This document shows positions 14,809 through 22,484 of a DNA stretch of 34,737 nucleotides, in pieces. Each line of letters opens with the position of its first letter. The first letter of the stretch is position 1. The position numbers and the translations under genes were made by a program. This stretch comes from an uncultured bacterium (GTDB lineage: Bacteria; Verrucomicrobiota; Kiritimatiellia; RFP12; UBA1067). The stretch spans positions 1 through 34,737 of the forward strand of contig CAIZQW010000184.1 of the NCBI GenBank assembly GCA_903935195.1, written 5' to 3'. Under the pieces are notes generated by a model. That model saw only the letters and a program-made list of their open reading frames with translations. It had not been told where the DNA came from and did no database searches.

Positions 14809-16032
14809 TCAACGGGGAAACTCCATATATTTTGAAAGAAGTCCAGACATGCGTGTTTCGAACCAGGGTGTTACCTTCCAGAAGTCGCGCAACGCGAGGT
14901 ATTCGTTCACAGCCACAATCTGGCCTGGTTTGAGTGCAAACTCGGCTTTAATCAGGATGTTTCGAGCTGTGGCCTCGGCTGAGACAAACTCCACAACCTG
15001 GGTCCGAAAGCCTAAGATGCGAAGCAGTTGTGCGCGAAACGTGTCGGTTAAAAGGTCTGCCAGTCGCTCGCGAAGGATCCCATGACGCAGAAGCGTTTGG
15101 AAGGGGCCCCCCTCTTTGAGCTCTTTATGCAATTCATGCTGACAGCAGGGCACACAAACGATGTAACGGCTCTTCCATTCAATCGCCCGTGCGAGCGCTT
15201 CATCGGTTGCGGTATCACACGCATGGAGGCTCATGACGAGGTCAGGTTCGAAGGGGGGCTCAGCCGTTGCGAGGTCTGCCTCGATGAAGGTCACGTGGGT
15301 GGCAACATCTAGGTTTTGTGCCAGTCTCCTGGCAGTATGGATCAAGGCGGGATTACGGTCAATGCCACAGACTCGAACGGTAAGCCCTCGTACAGCCGTT
15401 AAGTAATGATAAGCGGCAAGGGTCAAATAGGCTTTTCCACAACCGCAATCGACAATATGAAACGGTTTAACTTCCTCTGTTTCAGAGGGTTTAGGAGATG
15501 GAATCAGGTTGTCCAAGACCTTTAAAAGCTCATTGACTTGGTCGTATTTTCCCCTCATGGAGGCCTTGATACGGCCATCCGCATCCGCAATATCAATTGT
15601 TTTTAGCAGCGCGGTTGAATCAAAGGCCGTCAAGGGCATCTGCTTGACTCGGTCATGGGCAGGGGCTTCTTCGCTCTCACGGGCCATAGGCGCGCTTCTG
15701 GAAATCAGCGCTTTCCCCTTTCGGGTGACTCGAACATGAAGATCGCCTGAAGCCGTAATCAGATGAAGCTCGCGTGGACCTACTTGCTCTAAAATATCCT
15801 CCAACCCCTTTTGGGCCCCCGCCAAGTCAAAATTTTTGACCGTTGTCCGTCCATTCTCTGTCATCTCACCTTGGTATCGCTTCTCCTCTTTGATGGTGAC
15901 AGGACGGAGGCTGATTCTAAAGAGTTCGCCTCCACGGCGCACAACTTGGGTGATCTTCATCCACCCCTTTTCTGTGAAAATACGACTTCTTATTTCAGTC
16001 GCCAGCTCAGGCGAGAGATCCGTACGAGACAT
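14809..16032 (-). CDS. Class I SAM-dependent methyltransferase
   Basis: A 407-residue cytoplasmic protein. The C-terminal half has a Rossmann methyltransferase domain starting at about 192 with IVDCGCGKAYLTL (motif I, SAM binding), then VCGIDRNPALI (motif II) and LVMSLHACDTATDEAL (motif IV region with a conserved His). A CVPCCQHE segment follows. This arrangement matches the Methyltransf_32 group that includes GSTCD-like proteins, whose substrate is unknown to me. The N-terminal half (1-190) has basic stretches and the phrase MRGKYDQVNELLKVLDNLI before the domain, and could bind nucleic acid. GAAGGAG precedes the ATG. It is first in the operon, with a likely promoter at 16076-16104. Confidence 0.75.
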   Translation of the reverse strand: MSRTDLSPELATEIRSRIFTEKGWMKITQVVRRGGELFRISLRPVTIKEEKRYQGEMTENGRTTVKNFDLAGAQKGLEDILEQVGPRELHLITASGDLHVRVTRKGKALISRSAPMARESEEAPAHDRVKQMPLTAFDSTALLKTIDIADADGRIKASMRGKYDQVNELLKVLDNLIPSPKPSETEEVKPFHIVDCGCGKAYLTLAAYHYLTAVRGLTVRVCGIDRNPALIHTARRLAQNLDVATHVTFIEADLATAEPPFEPDLVMSLHACDTATDEALARAIEWKSRYIVCVPCCQHELHKELKEGGPFQTLLRHGILRERLADLLTDTFRAQLLRILGFRTQVVEFVSAEATARNILIKAEFALKPGQIVAVNEYLALRDFWKVTPWFETRMSGLLSKYMEFPR

Positions 16033-16075
16033 GAGGCTCCTTCATTTTTGGTCTGTTCAATTTTAAGTGACGCAA

Positions 16076-16104
16076 AGCATAGAGGATTCGAGTTAGGTCT
16101 GCAA
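16076..16104 (-). promoter_or_regulatory. Candidate promoter of the methyltransferase-rpoZ-smpB-tatA unit
   Basis: On the minus strand TTGCAG (16104-16099) and TATGCT (16081-16076) are separated by exactly 17 bases. The match is moderate (3/6 and 4/6), but the spacing and the position 44 bases before the ATG are right. Confidence 0.4.
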
Positions 16105-16170
16105 GTGCTTTTTCGGTAAATAGCCATAAGGAAAATCACGTAAAATTATTAATTTCGCGGCGAAAACGAC

Positions 16171-16199
16171 TTGCCTGTTTCCTTCAACTTCGGTATAGT
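16171..16199 (+). promoter_or_regulatory. Promoter of the surface-repeat gene
   Basis: TTGCCT (16171-16176) and TATAGT (16194-16199) stand 17 bases apart, with 4/6 and 5/6 matches to the sigma-70 consensus. The start would lie near 16206, leaving a leader of about 57 bases. Confidence 0.6.
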
Positions 16200-16228
16200 A
16201 CAACTCATTCTTAGGAGTGGTTAGGGTG

Positions 16229-16252
16229 TTTTAAGCGAAGTGTTGCTTAAAA
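16229..16252 (+). promoter_or_regulatory. Leader hairpin next to the ribosome-binding site
   Basis: TTTTAAGC (16229-16236) pairs perfectly with GCTTAAAA (16245-16252) around an 8-base loop. The stem ends two bases before the AGAGGA of the surface-repeat gene, so it could affect ribosome access or mRNA stability. Confidence 0.45.
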
Positions 16253-16263
16253 GAGAGGAAAAT

Positions 16264-16773
16264 ATGAAGAAAAGTTTATTTGGGTTACTTTTATTTGGCC
16301 TGTTGGCAATAAACGCACAAGCTGCTGATAAAGTGCGTTGGCCCGTATGGTTTACTTTTAGTGGTTCAGAAGATGTAGATGTTATCGGTCTGCGTATCCC
16401 CGTAGGTGGGTACTGCGATCAGGTGACGGGGTTTGAAATGGGGTTAGTCGGACGTTGCCGTTACTTTAATGGGTTCCAGATGAACGTGTTTCGCAGTGCA
16501 GTTGAAGATGAAATGGCTGGATGGCAGTTCTCTTTCCTCTACAATTCAATCGGCCATGGAAACGGCCTTGGAATTCAAAGTGCACTTTGGAATGAGTCTC
16601 AGATCTTCTCAGGACTTCAGTTCGGGCTTGTCAATCTCGCAGATTATTGCAATGGTTTTCAAATTGGGATCATTAATCGAGCAGAGGACCTTTATGGTTT
16701 TCAGTTTGGGCTTGTAAATGTGATTCGTAATTCGACGATGCCTTTTTGCCCGATCATGAACGTTGGCTTCTAA
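16264..16773 (+). CDS. Secreted surface-repeat protein (LA_2272-like)
   Basis: 169 residues with a clear signal peptide (MKKSLFGLLLFGLLAINAQA, cleaved before ADK). The mature part consists of about six short repeats of the type G-F-Q-x-G-x-x-N, such as NGFQIGIINRAEDLYGFQFGLVN, ending in MNVGF with a terminal aromatic residue. This fits what I recall of the LA_2272 family of surface repeat proteins, thought to be exported beta-structured proteins of the outer membrane; function is unknown. AGAGGA gives a good start at 16264; an in-frame ATG at 16240 would put the basic start outside the signal peptide norm. The gene has its own promoter and terminator, so it is monocistronic. Confidence 0.75.
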   Translation: MKKSLFGLLLFGLLAINAQAADKVRWPVWFTFSGSEDVDVIGLRIPVGGYCDQVTGFEMGLVGRCRYFNGFQMNVFRSAVEDEMAGWQFSFLYNSIGHGNGLGIQSALWNESQIFSGLQFGLVNLADYCNGFQIGIINRAEDLYGFQFGLVNVIRNSTMPFCPIMNVGF

Positions 16774-16800
16774 GCTAAGCGATTTCGTGTTTCACAACTT

Positions 16801-16838
16801 GCCCCCGCATCCATTAAGGATGACGGGGGCTGTTTATT
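16801..16838 (+). terminator. Intrinsic terminator of the surface-repeat gene
   Basis: GCCCCCG (16801-16807) pairs with CGGGGGC (16824-16830), extended by ATCC/GGAT across a small internal loop, and is followed by TGTTTATT. It lies 27 bases after the stop codon. Confidence 0.8.
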
Positions 16839-16856
16839 ACACCTCAGGAGATAATC

Positions 16857-18077
16857 ATGCTTGTTAAACCCTTTGCCGCCCTAAGGCCAGTACCCGAGAA
16901 GGCTTCTGTCTTGGCCTCTGTACCTTATGATGTCGTGGACACCGCTGAAGCGCGTCTTCTCGCGTCTGGAAATCCAGATAGTTTTCTTCATGTCTCCCGG
17001 CCCGAGATTGATCTACCGGACAACATGGATATCCATGATGACCGTGTCTATGCGCAAGGGGTCAAAGCTTTTAAAGATTTCCAGACCAGAGGTGTCCTGC
17101 TGCGTGAGAAGGCGGAGCATTTTTATGTCTATCGCCAAATCATGGGAACCCACCAGCAGACAGGTGTTGTCGCCTGCTGTCATGTTGATGACTATGCAAA
17201 GGATATCATCCGCAAGCATGAAAAGACACGCAAGGACAAGGAAGATGACCGCACGCGCCATTGTCTCGAATTGAATGCGAATTCAGGTCCAGTCTTTTTG
17301 ACGTATCGCGATCAGAGCGGTTTGGACCGCCTCGTTTCGGATGTCCAAAAACAAGCCCCGCTCTATGATTTCACAGCTGTGGATGGGGTTCGACATACAG
17401 TCTGGCGTGTTGAAGGTTCAGCGCCTGTTTGGGTGGAGGCTTTTAAAAATGTGCCCTTGGCGTATGTGGCCGATGGACATCATCGTGCCGCGGCTGCCTT
17501 CCGTACTGGAAAACAGCGCAAAGAGGCGAATCCCAGTCACACCGGTACTGAAGAATACAACTGGTTTCTGGCTGTTCTCTTCCCTGAGACGCAGTTACGG
17601 ATTCTCCCTTACAATCGGTGCGTGGTTGATTTAAATGGTTTGACGCCAGACGCATTTCTGTCAAAGGTCAAAAATATCTTTAAAACAGAGGAGTGCTCGA
17701 CTCCTGAACCAACCGGCGCACGCGAGGTGCGGATGTATCTGGCGAAAAAATGGTATAAGCTCTCCTGGCCGGAGTTTCAAGCGGATCCAGTTGGACTGCT
17801 GGATGTGAGTGTTTTGCAGGATCGCTTGCTGGCTCCTGTGTTGGGGATTGATGATCCGCGAACCAACACCCGCATATCATTTGTAGGGGGTATCCGTGGC
17901 ACGGCTGAACTGACCAAGCGTGTGGACAGCGGACGCGATGCGGTTGCCTTCTCCATGTCCCCAGTGACCGTCGGTCAGATGATGGATATTGCTGACGCGG
18001 GACAGATCATGCCTCCCAAGAGTACGTGGTTTGAACCTAAGCTACGCTCTGGGCTTCTCGTGCACACGCTGGATTGA
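16857..18077 (+). CDS. DUF1015 family protein
   Basis: A 406-residue protein with the DUF1015 hallmarks: the N-terminal KPFAALRPVPEKA...VPYDVVD motif, the R-K-H-E-K-T-R segment near residue 120 and YVADGHHRAAAAFR near 205. The family is related to ParB/SbnI-like kinases and is often found near serine-biosynthesis genes in other genomes, so a role in small-molecule phosphorylation or serine metabolism is possible but not shown here. AGGAG precedes the ATG. It is followed after one base by a HAD phosphatase gene, and the two probably act in the same pathway. Confidence 0.85.
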   Translation: MLVKPFAALRPVPEKASVLASVPYDVVDTAEARLLASGNPDSFLHVSRPEIDLPDNMDIHDDRVYAQGVKAFKDFQTRGVLLREKAEHFYVYRQIMGTHQQTGVVACCHVDDYAKDIIRKHEKTRKDKEDDRTRHCLELNANSGPVFLTYRDQSGLDRLVSDVQKQAPLYDFTAVDGVRHTVWRVEGSAPVWVEAFKNVPLAYVADGHHRAAAAFRTGKQRKEANPSHTGTEEYNWFLAVLFPETQLRILPYNRCVVDLNGLTPDAFLSKVKNIFKTEECSTPEPTGAREVRMYLAKKWYKLSWPEFQADPVGLLDVSVLQDRLLAPVLGIDDPRTNTRISFVGGIRGTAELTKRVDSGRDAVAFSMSPVTVGQMMDIADAGQIMPPKSTWFEPKLRSGLLVHTLD

Positions 18078-18078
18078 G

Positions 18079-18711
18079 ATGAACATCTCACATATTATTT
18101 GGGATTGGAATGGGACCTTGCTGGATGACACGCAAGCCTGTGTCAATTCGATTAATGTGTTGCTGGGGAAGCGTGGCGTTCCCTTCATTGATGTCTCCAG
18201 GTATCGTGATGTCTTCGGGTTTCCTGTGGTAGATTTTTATCGACGGATACAGTTTCCGCTTGAGTCAGAAAACTGGGATCTTGTCGCCCGTGAATTTCAT
18301 GATGTTTTCCTCGCAGACACCACCTTTCAACTTCAGACGGGCACCTTACATGCGCTTGAACACATTCGAGCCCTTGGAGTCGAGCAATCCGTACTCTCGG
18401 CCTCGGAACAAACGATCCTCGATCAGATGCTCATGAAATATAGGATCCGGGATTATTTCAGCCATGTCTGTGGCGTTGATAACCTCTATGGCGCTTCGAA
18501 GATTGCGATGGGTCAGAAGTTAGTGGAACGTTTTCAGCATCCGAAGGCTTCGATTGTCATGGTCGGTGATACGCTGCATGACGTGGAAGTGGCGGAGGCT
18601 CTTGGCATCTCCTGTGTCTTGATTGCGCAAGGGCATCAATCTCGGGAACGTTTGGATCAGGCTGGCGTGCCGGTATTTGCGGATCTGAATTCTTTTTGCC
18701 GCTCGCTGTAG
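18079..18711 (+). CDS. HAD-superfamily phosphatase, phosphoglycolate-phosphatase-like
   Basis: 210 residues with the four HAD motifs: DWNGTLLDD (nucleophile Asp9), SASEQ for motif II, the motif III Lys in GASKIAMGQ, and MVGDTLHDVEVAEAL for motif IV. The helical cap between about 20 and 85 is of the Gph/PGMB type. The second motif I aspartate is replaced by Asn (D-W-N-G-T), which is common in this subgroup. The substrate is unknown; sugar phosphates or phosphoglycolate are typical. The ATG lies one base after the DUF1015 stop. Longer in-frame starts would lie inside the DUF1015 gene. Confidence 0.85.
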   Translation: MNISHIIWDWNGTLLDDTQACVNSINVLLGKRGVPFIDVSRYRDVFGFPVVDFYRRIQFPLESENWDLVAREFHDVFLADTTFQLQTGTLHALEHIRALGVEQSVLSASEQTILDQMLMKYRIRDYFSHVCGVDNLYGASKIAMGQKLVERFQHPKASIVMVGDTLHDVEVAEALGISCVLIAQGHQSRERLDQAGVPVFADLNSFCRSL

Positions 18712-18725
18712 TGCAATATCTCAGC

Positions 18726-19274
18726 CTACAGACACCCTTGTGCAAGGGACTTTACTTGTTCAAGGATGTCACTGTTTTGAATCGGATTCTCTTCCGCTAG
18801 ACAGTGTCGTACCCACTGGACATCGGTTACGCCAAGCCACGTGAGCATCTCTTTGTAGCGTTCGGGCAGATCCTTAAAGCTCTCCGCATCTGCCCCCTGT
18901 GAAAGTAAAAGGATGGCCTTTTTCCCTGCAGGGATGCGAGGGGTGAAGGAGGCGTCCACTAGCCCATGCCACCGCTCGACAAAGCGCCGGAGAGCAACAG
19001 GAACGTCAAGCCACCAGACAGGGGCTGCCATCACCAGGATATCGGTCTCCCTAAATGCATTCAGAACATCACAGATGCCATCCTTGAGTACGCACCACTC
19101 CTTCGTCGTGCGGCAGGCCATGCAGGCCGTGCAGCCAGTGCCTTTAACCGTGTGCAGGTCAAAACGGGTAACAGTAGCCCCGGCCGTTTGTGCAGTCTTT
19201 TCAAAGGTGTCTGCCATGGTGTTGGTGTTTCCCTTGGCGATGGGACTCGAGGTGAGTATGAGAATCTTCTTCAT
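18726..19274 (-). CDS. Flavodoxin-fold NAD(P)H-dependent reductase
   Basis: A 182-residue protein that begins with the FMN-binding loop ILTSSPIAKGNT, followed by four cysteines (48, 51, 54, 61 in GCTACMACRTTKEWC) as in iron-sulfur flavoprotein-like reductases, then ILVMAAPVWWLDVPVALRRFVER, the typical flavodoxin-fold substrate loop. It probably binds FMN and reduces quinones, nitro compounds or a redox partner. The start at 19274 has CAGGAG upstream; in-frame ATGs further up would overlap aroE. It lies 31 bases after aroE and may be the last gene of that operon. Confidence 0.8.
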   Translation of the reverse strand: MKKILILTSSPIAKGNTNTMADTFEKTAQTAGATVTRFDLHTVKGTGCTACMACRTTKEWCVLKDGICDVLNAFRETDILVMAAPVWWLDVPVALRRFVERWHGLVDASFTPRIPAGKKAILLLSQGADAESFKDLPERYKEMLTWLGVTDVQWVRHCLAEENPIQNSDILEQVKSLAQGCL

Positions 19275-19305
19275 GAAACGGGACTCCTGGAACAACATAC
19301 AATTC

Positions 19306-20139
19306 TTACGTAATCGCCGTACGCATGGCATTAATATCCGCATCAAGGCCAGTCCAGATCTTGAAGGAGGCTGCGCCTTGGCGAATGAGCATCCCGATGC
19401 CATTTGTTCCTTTTGCACCAGCGGCTAATGCCGCTGCGAGGGTAGGGGGATTGGGATAGGTCACAAGGTCATAGACTGTCTGCCCTGGATGAAACGAGGA
19501 GGCTGGGAGGACGGAGACGTCCTCAGGTTTTAAGCCGGCCGGTGTGCAGTGGACAATCAAGTCGCAGGACGGAGCGATCTCCGCCCACGTCTGTTGCTTG
19601 CTAGGAAGAATGTGAACCGTTGCTGTATGGCCGTGGCGCTGTTTTGCAGCCTGCATATCGCGTGCAAGCACTTCGGCCCGCTCGGTCATCGGATCGGCTA
19701 AATAGATTTCAGATGCGCCAGCAGAGGCGAAGGTAATGGCACGTCCTGCACCGCCACACCCGAGAACGAGCACACGCTTGTCCATAGGCGTGATGCCACA
19801 GCCTTCCCGCAGATCCTCTTGAAAACCGATAATATCCGTGTTGTAGCCGGTCATGACGCCATCGCCTTCAAAATGGATGGTATTGACAGCTCCAACATGT
19901 GCAGCCAGAGAGTCTACCCGTGTCAGTAAGGGTATGATCGCTGTCTTATGCGGAATGGTGATGTTGAGCCCGGTAAAACCCGCTTGCTGGCAAGCTTCTA
20001 ACTGTTGGCGTAGCTGTGAAAAGTCTACATCAAAAGCCTCATACGTTGCCTCAATCCCGAGGGATTTAAACGAGGCCGCATGCATGCGTGGTGACAAGGA
20101 ATGCTTGATCGGATGACCGAATATGCCGAAGCGATACAT
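19306..20139 (-). CDS. aroE: Shikimate dehydrogenase
   Basis: NADPH-dependent reduction of 3-dehydroshikimate to shikimate in aromatic amino-acid synthesis. The 277-residue enzyme has GHPIKHSLSP (8-17, substrate serines), NITIPHK with catalytic Lys65, GYNTD with Asp102, the nucleotide loop GCGGAGRA (127-134) and NGIGMLIRQGAASF near the C-terminus. The start is 2 bases after the ilvN stop, so the two are coupled. With trpB it completes a picture of aromatic amino-acid biosynthesis genes scattered through the window. Confidence 0.95.
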   Translation of the reverse strand: MYRFGIFGHPIKHSLSPRMHAASFKSLGIEATYEAFDVDFSQLRQQLEACQQAGFTGLNITIPHKTAIIPLLTRVDSLAAHVGAVNTIHFEGDGVMTGYNTDIIGFQEDLREGCGITPMDKRVLVLGCGGAGRAITFASAGASEIYLADPMTERAEVLARDMQAAKQRHGHTATVHILPSKQQTWAEIAPSCDLIVHCTPAGLKPEDVSVLPASSFHPGQTVYDLVTYPNPPTLAAALAAGAKGTNGIGMLIRQGAASFKIWTGLDADINAMRTAIT

Positions 20140-20141
20140 GG

Positions 20142-20624
20142 TTACAGGCTCTCCCTTCCAACTGCGATCACGCCAGAGCGTGACAGGTCAATGATGTGAT
20201 GAGGCTGCATCGCTTTTAAAAATTCAGAAACAGCGTTTTGATTGCTGGCGAGTTGCAGGGAGACCGAGTCCTTTTGAATGTCGACAACTTGCGCATTGAA
20301 GGTGGAAGCAATGTCTAACACCTCGGCACGTTGTGCATTATCTTTTGTCTCCACGCGGACCAACACGATTTCGCGTTCGAGATGCGGCTTGTTGGTCATT
20401 TCAACAACCTCGATGACATCCACTTGTTTGGAGAGTTGCTGGGTGATTTGGTCAATAACTTTTGCATCACCTGGAGCAACAATGGTCATCTTTGAAACCG
20501 TAGGGTCAGCTGTTGGGCCGACATTGAGGGTATCAATATTATAACCACGTCCAGAGATTAAACCAACGATACGTGCGAGCACGCCTGGCTGGTTTTCAAC
20601 AAGGCAGTTGATGATATGCTTCAT
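20142..20624 (-). CDS. ilvN: Acetolactate synthase small (regulatory) subunit
   Basis: 160 residues, the usual length of IlvN/IlvH. The N-terminal ACT domain is clear (NCLVENQPGVLARIVGLISGRGYNIDTLNVGPT), followed by the REIVLVRVET segment and a C-terminal regulatory domain. It activates the catalytic subunit and confers valine feedback control. I chose ATG 20624 because it fits the domain start and has AAGGA about 11 bases upstream. It lies 25 bases after ilvB. The symbol could equally be ilvH, as both belong to one family. Confidence 0.94.
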   Translation of the reverse strand: MKHIINCLVENQPGVLARIVGLISGRGYNIDTLNVGPTADPTVSKMTIVAPGDAKVIDQITQQLSKQVDVIEVVEMTNKPHLEREIVLVRVETKDNAQRAEVLDIASTFNAQVVDIQKDSVSLQLASNQNAVSEFLKAMQPHHIIDLSRSGVIAVGRESL

Positions 20625-20649
20625 AAGAGAGGTTCCTTTTTCAACAGGA

Positions 20650-22425
20650 TCAGTTTTTAAGATGACCAATCATCGACGAGACATGCGCCCCGGGCGGGAT
20701 CATCGGAAAGACGTTCGCCTCTGGCGAAACGATACACTCGATCACGGTGGTATGTTTACGCTTGAAAGCTTCCTTCAGTGCCTCTTCCACCTCTTTATCC
20801 GTGGTCACGCGATACGCTTTCGCTCCATGCGCCTCTGCCAACTTGACGAAGTCCGGAAGATACTTTTGCTGTTCGGTGATGTCTTCATTGGGACGCCGTC
20901 CCTGTTGGCTGAGCATGACTCCTGAGTACCGTTTGGTGTAGAAGAGCTCCTGCCACTGACGCACCATGCCGAGGTAGCCGTTATTGAGGATCACCACCAC
21001 AATGGGGAGTCGATGCTCCACAGCAACAACCAATTCCTGGAAGTTCATCTGGATGCCACCGTCACCTGCGATACAGACAACAAGCTCCTTCTCGCGTCCG
21101 AATTGGGCTCCAATCGCTGCTGGTAGTCCAAAGCCCATGGTTCCGAGACCTCCGGAGGAGATCCAATGGCGTGGTTGGGTATAGGTGAAGTACTGTGTGG
21201 CCCACATCTGGTTTTGTCCGACGTCCGTTGCGATAATCGCCTTGCCCTTGCTAAGCGTGTCAATCATCTTGATCACCGATTGCGGCATGAGGACGCCTTC
21301 AGGCTGGGGATATCCCAAGGGGAATTTGCTTTTCCACTCTTTGATCTGTTTGACCCAGGCGTCATGCTTGCTGGGCTTGACCTGCGGAATCACAGCCTTG
21401 AGCACAGGCTTGAGATAGCCATGAATGCCAAAGTGAGTCTCCACGTTTTTCCCGATGGCTGAGCGGTCAATGTCAATATGTACGGTGATCGCCTTTGAGG
21501 CAAACTGGTCTATTTTACCTGTCACGCGGTCGTCGAAACGCGCACCGGCGGAGATCAGAAGATCACTCTTGTCCACCGCATAATTGGCCGCGGCCGTCCC
21601 GTGCATCCCCACCATCCCTAATGAGAGCGGGTCATTTTCAGGGAATGCCCCCAAGGCCATCATCGTTGTGCAGACCGGGATGTTCGCCTTGTGCGCGAGC
21701 TCTCGGATCAGCTCGGAAGCTTCTCCGTTGATTGCGCCGCCACCGGCATAGAGCAGGGGACGTTCTGCCTTGTTAATGAGTTCAGCCAATTTTTCGATAT
21801 CACTCTTGGCGACTTTCACATCTGGCTTGTAGGCACGCATCGAGACACTCTCCGGCGCGATGGTGGGGAGTGTCGTTGTTGCGCGCTGGATGTTCTTGGG
21901 GATGTCAATCAGGACAGGGCCAGGCTTTCCGGTTGTTGCAATATAGAATGCCTTAGCAATGATCTCCGGTAACTCATTGACATCGCGCACGAGAAAGTTA
22001 TGCTTTGTGACAGAACGTGTGATGCCCATGACATCTGCCTCTTGAAACGCGTCCGTGCCAATCAGGTGTAAGGCGACCTGCCCAGTGATGCAAACGAGCG
22101 GGATGCCGTCCATGTTTGCCGTGGCAAGCCCCGTGATGGTGTTGGTGGCGCCTGGGCCCGAGGTCACAAGGCAACATCCAGGCTTCCCCGTTGCCCGGGC
22201 ATACCCGTCAGCCATGTGGACAGCGCCCTGTTCATGACGTGACAAAATAAACTGGAAGGGGGCGTCGTAGAGGCAGTTGAAGATATCGAGGACCGTACCC
22301 CCTGGGTAACCAAAGATAATGTCGCAACCAGCCTTGGCCAGTCCATCAATGACGCATTGTGCGCCAGAGCGTAGAGCAGGGGCTTGTTCTTTGGTTTCAG
22401 GTTTTGAGTCTTTTTTCTTTTTCAT
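20650..22425 (-). CDS. ilvB: Acetolactate synthase large (catalytic) subunit
   Basis: ThDP-dependent enzyme that joins two pyruvates, or pyruvate and 2-ketobutyrate, in branched-chain amino-acid synthesis. The 591-residue protein has the FGYPGGTVLDIFN block, catalytic Glu65 in SRHEQGAVHMADGYARATGK, the FAD-binding middle domain (RFDDRVTGK) and the ThDP/Mg motif GDGGIQMN...NN. A Lys/Glu-rich N-terminal extension of about 16 residues precedes the domain. The ATG at 22425 has no clear Shine-Dalgarno sequence; a hairpin (22441-22470) lies just 15 bases upstream. The family includes other ThDP enzymes, but the adjacent ilvN confirms the assignment. Confidence 0.95.
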   Translation of the reverse strand: MKKKKDSKPETKEQAPALRSGAQCVIDGLAKAGCDIIFGYPGGTVLDIFNCLYDAPFQFILSRHEQGAVHMADGYARATGKPGCCLVTSGPGATNTITGLATANMDGIPLVCITGQVALHLIGTDAFQEADVMGITRSVTKHNFLVRDVNELPEIIAKAFYIATTGKPGPVLIDIPKNIQRATTTLPTIAPESVSMRAYKPDVKVAKSDIEKLAELINKAERPLLYAGGGAINGEASELIRELAHKANIPVCTTMMALGAFPENDPLSLGMVGMHGTAAANYAVDKSDLLISAGARFDDRVTGKIDQFASKAITVHIDIDRSAIGKNVETHFGIHGYLKPVLKAVIPQVKPSKHDAWVKQIKEWKSKFPLGYPQPEGVLMPQSVIKMIDTLSKGKAIIATDVGQNQMWATQYFTYTQPRHWISSGGLGTMGFGLPAAIGAQFGREKELVVCIAGDGGIQMNFQELVVAVEHRLPIVVVILNNGYLGMVRQWQELFYTKRYSGVMLSQQGRRPNEDITEQQKYLPDFVKLAEAHGAKAYRVTTDKEVEEALKEAFKRKHTTVIECIVSPEANVFPMIPPGAHVSSMIGHLKN

Positions 22426-22440
22426 AACAAAGGAGTGTGA

Positions 22441-22479
22441 GGGGTGTCTCAGACTGGCGTGAGACACCCCGTCTGAGAC
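22441..22479 (-). promoter_or_regulatory. Competing hairpins in the ilvB leader
   Basis: GGGGTGTCTCA (22441-22451) pairs with TGAGACACCCC (22460-22470), an 11-bp stem. GTCTCAGAC (22446-22454) can instead pair with GTCTGAGAC (22471-22479), so the two structures exclude each other. No U-tract follows. It lies between the etfA stop and the ilvB start. Confidence 0.55.
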
Positions 22480-22484
22480 TAATG

